A DNA stretch of 8,495 nt from Lentisphaerota bacterium. Its GTDB lineage: Bacteria; Verrucomicrobiota; Lentisphaeria; Oligosphaerales; PUNB01. A program made the position numbers and the translations under genes. Below, piece by piece: positions 1 to 5,449 of the stretch. The notes beneath the pieces were generated by a model. The model had not been told where the DNA came from. It ran no database searches and worked only from the letters and a program-made list of their open reading frames with translations. Each line of letters begins with the position of its first letter. Positions within the stretch are counted from its first letter, which is position 1. The stretch is from positions 1 through 8,495 of the forward strand of contig PUNB01000274.1 of the NCBI GenBank assembly GCA_003552565.1, given 5' to 3'.

Positions 1-83
1 GCAGGCTGCGGCCGCTCCATTTTTTGTGACTTTTTGCATGCCGCGACGTAGGCTTTGCGGAGTCGGGTGTTTTTTGTGGCTAT
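1..83 (-). repeat. 83-bp intergenic repeat, copy 1
   Basis: This stretch is the exact reverse complement of 4972-5054: position i pairs with position 5055-i over all 83 bases, and the match stops at base 84. The left limit is unknown because the window begins inside the element. It contains two T6-GTG blocks (around 20-28 and 70-77), a GCATGC palindrome (36-41) and a GCGGCCGC palindrome (8-15). I see no reading frame of interest. Read on the minus strand it lies 52 bp past the stop codon of the aldolase/dehydrogenase gene, in the same sense as that gene's transcription. Confidence 0.95.
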
Positions 84-98
84 AAAAAGACGAAGTCT
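84..98 (-). terminator. possible weak intrinsic terminator after the aldolase/dehydrogenase gene
   Basis: On the minus strand, AGAC-TTC-GTCT forms a 4-bp stem with a 3-nt loop, followed directly by five T residues. It sits 37 bp past the gene's stop codon, and its T run abuts the 83-bp repeat. The stem is short for a rho-independent terminator, so function is uncertain. Confidence 0.35.
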
Positions 99-135
99 CA
101 CACAAGCGGTCAAAGAGGGCAGTGCATTATTCACA

Positions 136-2064
136 CTAGTGCAGCATAACCTGTCCGCCGCTCACCGGCAGTGCCTGGCCGGTTTCGTAATCCTGTTCGC
201 ATAAGTAGATAATCGCTTTGACTATGTCTTCCGGGCGGCAGCCGCGTCCCATGGGTACTTTGCTTTCATAAAAACGCTTGACATCTTCAATGGTTTCGGC
301 CCCCGGCACTTTGCCGGCCCGGAGGTATTGCACAAACAAACCATTTTCCGGATCGCTCCACAGAGGCCCCTCGAAATAATTTCCCGGGCAGACGCTGTTG
401 ACTTTAATATAATCTTCCACCAGCTCTTTGGCGAAGCTCTGGGTCAAGCCGATGGCGCCGAATTTACTGCCGGCGTAGGCGGCGTTGCGGCTGCTTCCCT
501 CCAAACCGCTTTTCGAGTTTATCTGCACTATGTCGCTCCAGAATCGACCTTCGCCGGCCTGATTCTGTGCGGCCATGATCATGGAGGCGTATTTGACGGT
601 CAGGAAGTACCCCTGGTAATTCACCTGGGTGACGAACTGCCAGTCGGCCAGCTTGAAATCCTTGACAGAATTTGCTCGCAGGACTCCGGCGTTGGCGACT
701 GTTAAGTCCATGCCTCCGCAGAGATCAACCGCCTGGTTGAAACATTCGGCCACACTTTCTTCGTCTGCAACATTGACTTTCAGGCTGAACACCCGATCTT
801 CGGCATCGCATTCCGCGGCTATCTCGGATGCGGCCTGCTGGGCGCCTTCCAGATTAAGGTCCGCCAGTCCGACCACGGCTCCTTGCGTCGCCAGCCCGCG
901 GGCAATTCCACGACCGAATCCCTGGGCCGCGCCCGTAACTACACAGACTTGACCATCCATGCGTCCTGCAGCCTGGTTATTCGGGTTCTTCCGGCGGTCG
1001 TAAGAACAGCCGTTATGTTGTCCTTCAAGGAATTCATACTCAGGTTCCGTTAGATATCGGGGGCCGCCGAATGGTTGGCTGAGATGCTCTATGAGCGCCG
1101 CGTTACGAGCCGCGGTTTGGATATTGCGCGCTTCCGCCAATGAACGGCCCATGGAAAAGGTGGCTATGCCCGGAAAAACAGCGATTTCAGGCGGCTTTTC
1201 GTGTTCTCGGAGCCAGTTCCGCATGTGTTCCAGGTCGATCTCCCCCTGATAAGGGAAAGATCCCGCGTAGGCCACGTGGTCTGGGGTTAACGGTCCCTGC
1301 GCGGCGGCATATTGATTGCCGGTGAGAATGACTGTGCCGTTTTGCAGTGCTTTGCAAATTCCGCGGAGTCTGGGGGCCATTTGTCGTGCCCGCTGGCGAT
1401 CAGGGGGTTCTTCCGGAAGTTTCGTTTTTACTCCCGATTGTTCATAGAATTTTTGCAGCTTTGTTTGGACATCGGCAAAAATCTTTTCGATTTCCGACAA
1501 GCTGTCAGCGTTTATGAATATCCCGTGATTCTGGACAAAGACCATTGATACCGATTGTCTTTCCGCTGTTTCCTCGGAAAGGAATTTTTGTTTGAACGTC
1601 ATTGCCGCGGCGAAACCCGGATCCGCGTAATTGATCCATAACGCTTCCGGGAAAAGCTGTTTGCAGATTTCTTCGCCTTGTTGTCCGCAGGTCATGCCGT
1701 TGACGATCACCGGGTGCAGATGAAATACATAAGCCTTGGGCAGCAGTTCGTGCAAAGGAGCTTCTACGGAAGGAAAGGACTGCCGTCGTGGAGAAATAAT
1801 CGCGTTGGCGAGGCATTGTTGCACTTTTCTTTCCCGTTCGCCTTTGCCGCCCTCCGGGGTGGCGGTGAACAGGTGTCGCAGCTTTTTTCGGTCAAGCGCA
1901 ATGAAATCATCGGCGGAAATATTTTCCAGCGAAGCTCCGGTGGGTTTTATGTAAAGGGTCGTATCGTCTTTATACGAAGTATTGCCGCCTCCGAGGAAAG
2001 CGTTTTGGTGATCACCGCCGTATTGGCGGGATAAGTCAGCTAAAAGTTTTAAGCTTTCTTGCAT
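136..2064 (-). CDS. bifunctional class II aldolase / short-chain dehydrogenase
   Basis: A 642-residue cytoplasmic fusion enzyme. Residues 1 to about 340 form a class II (zinc) aldolase domain. It has a GGGNTS phosphate-binding loop (25-30), a probable catalytic Glu101 in SVEAPLH, and candidate zinc ligands His115, His117 (FHLHP) and His180 (NHG). Residues about 370-642 form an SDR domain with the TGAAQGFG nucleotide motif (377-384), NAG (458-460), Ser517 and the YAGSK active site (Tyr530, Lys534). The SDR half resembles sorbitol-6-phosphate 2-dehydrogenase SrlD, including QINSKSG and a GGQVM-type C terminus. The overall plan matches the rhamnulose-1-phosphate aldolase/lactaldehyde dehydrogenase (RhaEW-like) family, which is slightly longer at about 680 aa. 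The likely role is cleaving a phosphorylated deoxysugar or polyol and oxidising or reducing a product, but the substrate is not settled. The ATG start is supported by GGGGAG (2074-2079) 9 nt upstream. No sugar-pathway genes adjoin it. Confidence 0.9.
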   Translation of the reverse strand: MQESLKLLADLSRQYGGDHQNAFLGGGNTSYKDDTTLYIKPTGASLENISADDFIALDRKKLRHLFTATPEGGKGERERKVQQCLANAIISPRRQSFPSVEAPLHELLPKAYVFHLHPVIVNGMTCGQQGEEICKQLFPEALWINYADPGFAAAMTFKQKFLSEETAERQSVSMVFVQNHGIFINADSLSEIEKIFADVQTKLQKFYEQSGVKTKLPEEPPDRQRARQMAPRLRGICKALQNGTVILTGNQYAAAQGPLTPDHVAYAGSFPYQGEIDLEHMRNWLREHEKPPEIAVFPGIATFSMGRSLAEARNIQTAARNAALIEHLSQPFGGPRYLTEPEYEFLEGQHNGCSYDRRKNPNNQAAGRMDGQVCVVTGAAQGFGRGIARGLATQGAVVGLADLNLEGAQQAASEIAAECDAEDRVFSLKVNVADEESVAECFNQAVDLCGGMDLTVANAGVLRANSVKDFKLADWQFVTQVNYQGYFLTVKYASMIMAAQNQAGEGRFWSDIVQINSKSGLEGSSRNAAYAGSKFGAIGLTQSFAKELVEDYIKVNSVCPGNYFEGPLWSDPENGLFVQYLRAGKVPGAETIEDVKRFYESKVPMGRGCRPEDIVKAIIYLCEQDYETGQALPVSGGQVMLH

Positions 2065-2098
2065 GAAAAGATTCTCCCCAATTTCCGTTTGCTGGTTT

Positions 2099-2126
2099 AC
2101 TTTACTCTTGACAGCTTTTTTTGCAA
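2099..2126 (-). promoter_or_regulatory. possible sigma70-type promoter for the aldolase/dehydrogenase gene
   Basis: On the minus strand, TTGCAA (2121-2126) and TAAAGT (2099-2104) are separated by 16 nt and lie about 35 nt upstream of the start codon. This gap separates two divergent genes. A TTGACA also occurs on the plus strand (2108-2113), but no convincing -10 hexamer lies 16-18 nt downstream of it. Sigma factor preference in this organism is unknown. Confidence 0.3.
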
Positions 2127-2215
2127 TCCTCGCGCCATGAAATAATCAGGCTGTGTTCCTTGCGAACGGGACATTTGATTGTATGTTGTACGGTCGTTCG
2201 CCGGTTAACGGCGGC

Positions 2216-2248
2216 GAGGTGGAAAAATTATGCGCTAGTGGGGTTCTC
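2216..2248 (+). promoter_or_regulatory. leader with strong Shine-Dalgarno and two-codon reading frame
   Basis: GAGGTGG (2216-2222) is the best ribosome binding site in the leader of the oxidoreductase. It is spaced for an ATG at 2230 that reads only ATG-CGC-TAG (2230-2238). The chosen gene start at 2249 lies 10 nt past that stop and has only a weak AGTGGGG (2237-2243) of its own. The arrangement could allow translational coupling, or it could be chance. Confidence 0.35.
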
Positions 2249-3247
2249 ATGCGGGAAAAACAGACAGATTCAGTTGTAAGAGCCGGAGTGATAGGAACCG
2301 GGGCTCTGGGGCGGCATCATGCGCGCTTATATAAGCAATGTCGGAATGTCCAGCTGATCGGGGTTTTCGATCATAACACGGAGACTGCCGCCCAGGTGGG
2401 GGAGGAATTGCAAACGCGGGCTTTTTCGTCCTTGGATGAAATGCTCTCCCAGGTGCAGGCGGTCAGTTTGGCGACACCGACGAATACGCATTACGAACTG
2501 GCGAAGTATTTATTGGCAAACAATCTGCATGTTTTAGTCGAAAAACCCCTATGCGGAAGGGTTGAGGAGGCGGAGGAACTGGTTGCCATGGCCGGAGAAC
2601 GCAATCTGCTGCTGCATGTCGGGCATGTTGAACGTTATAACCCGGTCTTGCAATGCCTCGACGAAATTCCCGGTCCTCCGCGGTTTATAGAGGCTCATCG
2701 GATGGCTTCCTATCCGCCGCTTCGTCCGGGGCTTCCCCCGCGCGGCACGGAGGTCAGCGTGGTTCTTGATTTGATGATTCATGAACTGGATGTGGTACTG
2801 CGGATAGTTGACAGCCGGGTGGAGGATGTGAAGGCCGCCGGGGTGGCGATTCTGAGTCCGTCCGAGGACATCGCCAATGCGCGCCTGGAATTCGCCAACG
2901 GCACCGTTGCCAACCTGACCGCCAGCCGGGTCAGTGAACGGCCGATGCGGCGGCTGCGGGTATTTAAAAACAATGCCTACCTGGCGCTTGATTATCAGGA
3001 GCAGAAAGGGGAAATAGCGTATCTGCGGGAACGGAAAATAGTCCGGGAGCCGGTGGCGGTGAAACAGTCCAACGCCTTGCTGGATGAGCTGCAGGACTTT
3101 GTTGATTGTCTGTACAGCTTGCAAAAGCATGGCAGGATGGTGCGACAGCCGCGAGTTACCGGGGAGCATGGTCTGGAAGCTTTGCGCCTGGCCGACGATA
3201 TCCATCAGCAGATTCAGCACAGCACCGAGAAAATGGGCGGAATCTGA
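2249..3247 (+). CDS. Gfo/Idh/MocA-family oxidoreductase, probably UDP-GlcNAc 3-dehydrogenase-like
   Basis: A 332-residue NAD(P)-dependent oxidoreductase. Residues 12-120 form a Rossmann fold with GTGALG (16-21), an acidic Asp41 at the end of strand 2, and the family EKP motif (98-100). The C-terminal alpha/beta domain carries GHVERYNP (125-132) and the LMIHELD motif with probable catalytic His178. These features resemble GnnA, which oxidises the 3-OH of UDP-GlcNAc so that GnnB can transaminate it to UDP-GlcNAc3N for amide-linked lipid A. No lpx genes or gnnB are visible here, so the substrate is inferred from family resemblance only. The frame is open from a GTG at 2153, but I chose ATG 2249 because homologues start just before the Rossmann motif and the extra 32 residues look unlike protein. 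The start is poorly supported by its own ribosome site. Length is typical of the family. Confidence 0.8.
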   Translation: MREKQTDSVVRAGVIGTGALGRHHARLYKQCRNVQLIGVFDHNTETAAQVGEELQTRAFSSLDEMLSQVQAVSLATPTNTHYELAKYLLANNLHVLVEKPLCGRVEEAEELVAMAGERNLLLHVGHVERYNPVLQCLDEIPGPPRFIEAHRMASYPPLRPGLPPRGTEVSVVLDLMIHELDVVLRIVDSRVEDVKAAGVAILSPSEDIANARLEFANGTVANLTASRVSERPMRRLRVFKNNAYLALDYQEQKGEIAYLRERKIVREPVAVKQSNALLDELQDFVDCLYSLQKHGRMVRQPRVTGEHGLEALRLADDIHQQIQHSTEKMGGI

Positions 3248-3320
3248 TGAGACGCAAATGCGAAGGACAGGCACGGCAATGAACAACCGATCTGACGGGG
3301 ATAACTGAGCGGAGTCGCGG

Positions 3321-3517
3321 GTCCCCATGCAAAAAGGGTTCGGAAACGAGATTAAGGCGAAGGATTAGGGCAAAAGATTAAGGGGCGCACCCGTTTTTCC
3401 CTAATCTTTCGTCATAATCTTTCGCCTTAATCCAATTGGCCTTGGAACGCACAGCCACTTTCGGGCTTGTGAGCTTCGCAAAACCCTTTTCGCATTAATT
3501 CAGCCATCCCATGGGAC
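3321..3517. repeat. nested inverted-repeat element between the oxidoreductase gene and hom
   Basis: Outer arms at 3327-3340 and 3482-3495 are reverse complements at 13 of 14 positions. Beyond them, GTCCCCATG (3321-3329) is loosely mirrored by CCATGGGAC (3509-3517). The inner arms are the 13-nt array listed separately. The element is about 200 bp, lacks a reading frame of note and fills most of the 313-bp gap. It could be a non-autonomous MITE-like insertion. I did not find a clear target-site duplication. Confidence 0.5.
3350..3432. repeat. mirror array of 13-nt units (three per strand) forming a long hairpin
   Basis: Three units with consensus near GATTAAGGCGAAA run on the plus strand (3350-3362, 3363-3375, 3376-3388). 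Three more run on the minus strand (3432-3420, 3419-3407, 3406-3394). Units 1 match at 12 of 13 positions, and the others keep the GATTA core. Together they can fold into an imperfect stem of about 35 bp with a short loop. There is no T run after either arm, so this does not look like a standard intrinsic terminator. Confidence 0.85.
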
Positions 3518-3560
3518 GGTTGTGAATTTATTTTAGCAAAAAACGCAGGAGAATGGCAAT

Positions 3561-4874
3561 ATGCGGGATTTAAATGTCGGTATAATCGGTTTCGGCACGG
3601 TCGGAGCCGGTGTCGTTGACTGGCTGGCGAAGAGCGGCGATTTGATTGGCCGACGCACCGGAGTGCGGCCGCGAGTGAAAAGGATTGCCGACCTTGATAT
3701 CGCCACGGACCGCGGCGTTCAGGTAGAGGAGGGGGTGCTGACCACGGACGTAAAGCAAGTGATCAATGATCCGGAAATAGAAGTAGCGGTGGAATTGATC
3801 GGCGGCACCGGCGCTGCGCTTGACTTGATCCTTGATTGCCTGGAAGCGGGCAAACCGGTGGTCACCGCTAATAAAGCTTTGCTGGCGGAACATGGTGACC
3901 GGATTTTCGAAGCCGCTGCCGCCGCTGACCGCGATGTGTTTTATGAAGCCAGTGTGGGCGGCGGTATACCGATTATCAAGGCGATGCGCGAGGGGCTGGT
4001 CGGCAATCGGGTAAACAGTGTCCTAGGCATTCTGAACGGAACCTGTAATTACATCCTCACCCGCATGCAGGCGGAACAGGCATCCTTTGAACAAGTGCTG
4101 GCGGAAGCCCAGCGGGCCGGTTACGCCGAAGCGGATCCGGGGGTTGATGTTGACGGTCTGGATACCGCTCATAAAGCCAGTATCGTCGCTTCCCTGGCTT
4201 ACGGAGAATGGTTCGGCATGGAGCCGGTTTACGTGGAAGGAATTCGCGGTGTTTCTCTGCAGGAAATCACCTACGCCGAAAAACTTGGCTATCGGATAAA
4301 GTTACTGGCGGTGATCCGGCAGGAGGAAAAGGATGTGCAGATTCGGGTGCACCCGGCCTTGGTTCCGGCGGACAGTATGCTGGGCAATGTGCAGGGGGTG
4401 TTCAATGGTGTGCTGGTCAACGGTGATCCGGTCGGAGACACGATGTATTACGGCCAGGGAGCGGGCAGAGACGCCACCGCCAGTGCCGTGATCGCGGACC
4501 TGGTCGATGTGGGGCTGAACGTGGTCAGCGGCTCGCCGCGCCGAGTGGCGGCTTTCCGGCCGCATGAAGGATATGACAAGGTATTGGATATCGGTGACAT
4601 CTCAAGTCGCTACTATTTACGGTTGCAGCTTTACAATCTACCCGGGGTGCTGGCGCAAGTGGCCGGGGTGCTGGGGGAGCTGGACATCAGTCTGGCCAGT
4701 GTCACTCAGCAGGAAAGCGAGGAAGCCGGAGAAGCCCGGGGCGAGGAGGTGCCGGTGGTGATCCTGACTCATCAGGCCAAGGAAAAAGACATGCAGGCGG
4801 CATTGGTAAAACTGCAGGAGTTGGAGGCGGTGGCGAAACCGCCGGTGATGATCAGAATTGAGGACGCGGGATGA
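3561..4874 (+). CDS. hom: homoserine dehydrogenase with C-terminal ACT domain
   Basis: A 437-residue cytoplasmic enzyme that reduces L-aspartate 4-semialdehyde to L-homoserine with NAD(P)H, the branch point to threonine and methionine. The N-terminal Rossmann fold has GFGTVG (10-15). The NKALL segment (104-108) includes Lys105. The catalytic domain carries NGTCNYILT (159-167) and the GYAEADPGVDVDGLDTAHK block (187-205) with Glu190, Asp192, Asp198 and the catalytic Lys205. Residues about 351-425 form an ACT domain (YNLPGVLAQVAGVL), which usually mediates feedback inhibition by threonine. It is the monofunctional form, without a fused aspartokinase, and full length for that type. The start is firm: AGGAGA (3547-3552) lies 8 nt before ATG. 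It stands alone here, with no thrB, thrC or aspartokinase gene beside it, and an inverted-repeat element lies directly upstream. Confidence 0.97.
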   Translation: MRDLNVGIIGFGTVGAGVVDWLAKSGDLIGRRTGVRPRVKRIADLDIATDRGVQVEEGVLTTDVKQVINDPEIEVAVELIGGTGAALDLILDCLEAGKPVVTANKALLAEHGDRIFEAAAAADRDVFYEASVGGGIPIIKAMREGLVGNRVNSVLGILNGTCNYILTRMQAEQASFEQVLAEAQRAGYAEADPGVDVDGLDTAHKASIVASLAYGEWFGMEPVYVEGIRGVSLQEITYAEKLGYRIKLLAVIRQEEKDVQIRVHPALVPADSMLGNVQGVFNGVLVNGDPVGDTMYYGQGAGRDATASAVIADLVDVGLNVVSGSPRRVAAFRPHEGYDKVLDIGDISSRYYLRLQLYNLPGVLAQVAGVLGELDISLASVTQQESEEAGEARGEEVPVVILTHQAKEKDMQAALVKLQELEAVAKPPVMIRIEDAG

Positions 4875-4909
4875 AAAACCGCCTCAATATATTATAGTAA
4901 CGGTTTTTC
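4873..4909 (+). terminator. possible intrinsic terminator overlapping the hom stop codon
   Basis: GAAAAACCG (4873-4881) and CGGTTTTTC (4901-4909) form a perfect 9-bp stem around a 19-nt AT-rich loop. The T-rich arm lies within the stem. The stem starts inside the hom TGA codon. The GC content is low and there is no separate T tract, so efficiency is uncertain. Confidence 0.5.
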
Positions 4910-4971
4910 ATGATTTTCGTGGATAGACGGTTTCAACGTTCAGGTGCCAGGGCATGAGGCTTCTAATTTTG

Positions 4972-5054
4972 ATAGCCACAAAAAACACCCGACTCCGCAA
5001 AGCCTACGTCGCGGCATGCAAAAAGTCACAAAAAATGGAGCGGCCGCAGCCTGC
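4972..5054 (+). repeat. 83-bp intergenic repeat, copy 2 (inverted relative to copy 1)
   Basis: A perfect 83-of-83 reverse complement of positions 1-83. It lies 97 bp past the hom stop codon, in the same sense as hom transcription. Homology with the degenerate third copy continues to 5058, so the true right border of the family is probably at or beyond CTGA (5055-5058). Confidence 0.95.
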
Positions 5055-5126
5055 CTGAGCACTTGGCCGTAAATCTGATTTCATATCGCTGCCGTTATTG
5101 AACTTTTGAAAGTGTGTCAGGTCCTC

Positions 5127-5220
5127 GCGGCCAAAAGAGTGCCCGCGGGGACGCGGCCGCTCCCGAGGTATTGCCCAAGGCCAAGTCTCACCCTCGGAGA
5201 ATCAGGCGCTTTGCGCCGGC
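5127..5220. repeat. GC-rich element with small inverted repeats
   Basis: It contains a CCCGCGGGG palindrome-like block (5142-5150), GCGGCCGCTCC (5153-5163), which is the exact reverse complement of 5037-5047 in the 83-bp repeat, and a GGCGC-TTT-GCGCC hairpin (5205-5217). The composition differs sharply from the AT-rich flanks. It may be another dispersed repeat family or a small structured RNA. I could not classify it. Confidence 0.35.
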
Positions 5221-5255
5221 GGTCGGGCTTGTATGTAAAATCTGCTTTAATAGCT

Positions 5256-5296
5256 GCGAAAAACATAAAGAGAGGGAGCCCCCGCAGCCTGCCTGA
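5256..5296 (+). repeat. degenerate partial third copy of the 83-bp repeat
   Basis: An ungapped 41-nt alignment to 5018-5058 matches at 30 positions. The last 15 bases, CCGCAGCCTGCCTGA, are identical. It lies in the same orientation as copy 2 and about 240 bp downstream of it. Confidence 0.6.
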
Positions 5297-5320
5297 CCAT
5301 TTAGATGGCAAGTGATCAGG
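5292..5320. repeat. small interrupted hairpin
   Basis: CCTGA (5292-5296) pairs with TCAGG (5316-5320). Inside this, CCAT (5297-5300) pairs with ATGG (5305-5308) around a 4-nt loop, leaving a one-sided 7-nt bulge. No T tract follows. Confidence 0.3.
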
Positions 5321-5349
5321 TACCCGCAAGCCGAATATTCCATAATTGT

Positions 5350-5409
5350 TATCAGTGTTAATCAGTGTTAATCCGTGGTTTTTTATGCTTTCCGCGGTTT
5401 TCCGTGTAC
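5350..5409 (+). repeat. six in-register decamers upstream of htpG
   Basis: The 60 bp divide into six 10-nt units. Units 1-2 are TATCAGTGTT and AATCAGTGTT (9 of 10 alike), unit 3 is AATCCGTGGT, unit 4 is divergent, and units 5-6 are TTCCGCGGTT and TTCCGTGTAC. The shared core is TCMGTG. The array ends one base before a TATAAT, so it could be a phased binding site or a dispersed repeat that happens to sit at the promoter. Confidence 0.55.
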
Positions 5410-5416
5410 GTATAAT
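5388..5416 (+). promoter_or_regulatory. possible htpG promoter with consensus -10
   Basis: TATAAT (5411-5416) is a perfect -10 hexamer 33 nt upstream of the htpG start. At 17-nt spacing the -35 position reads CTTTCC (5388-5393), which is poor. There is no CIRCE element and no obvious sigma32-type promoter, so heat-shock control is not evident from known motifs. Confidence 0.45.
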
Positions 5417-5449
5417 TTCTAACTAACAAAACATTAAGGAGAAAATATT

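Larger units (their letters stand above)
4875..5449. other. 575-bp repeat-rich intergenic region between hom and htpG
   Basis: No convincing gene is present. Open frames of 60-70 codons in the middle are arginine/proline-rich, overlap one another on both strands, and have no ribosome binding site. In order, the region holds the hom hairpin, about 60 bp without visible features, the 83-bp repeat copy 2, a GC-rich stretch with small hairpins, a degenerate repeat copy, a small hairpin (5292-5320) and phased decamers leading to a possible htpG promoter. I found no tRNA-like fold. Confidence 0.8.

Noticed and set aside
2108..2146. Plus-strand promoter from TTGACA (2108) and AATAAT (2141)
   Set aside because: The spacer is 27 nt, far from the 16-18 nt optimum.
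2153..2248. 32-residue N-terminal extension of the GnnA-like protein from a GTG
   Set aside because: There is no good ribosome site at the GTG, the residues show no recognisable targeting signal, and the Rossmann motif is normally close to the N-terminus. It is better explained as leader.
2549..3328. Long minus-strand open frame of 259 codons opposite the oxidoreductase
   Set aside because: It is antisense to a gene with clear family motifs. Its translation shows no recognisable domain, and no ribosome site supports it.
3350..3432. CRISPR array
   Set aside because: The 13-nt units are directly adjacent with no spacers and are mirrored on the two strands. No cas genes are present.
1..5054. 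Composite transposon defined by the 83-bp inverted repeats
   Set aside because: The enclosed genes are metabolic and look native. There is no transposase, and the repeats lack recognisable insertion-sequence ends or a detectable target duplication.
5106..5329. Three overlapping open frames of 60-70 codons on both strands between hom and htpG
   Set aside because: They have no ribosome binding site, are Arg/Pro-rich as expected from a GC-rich repeat, and overlap one another and the repeat copies.
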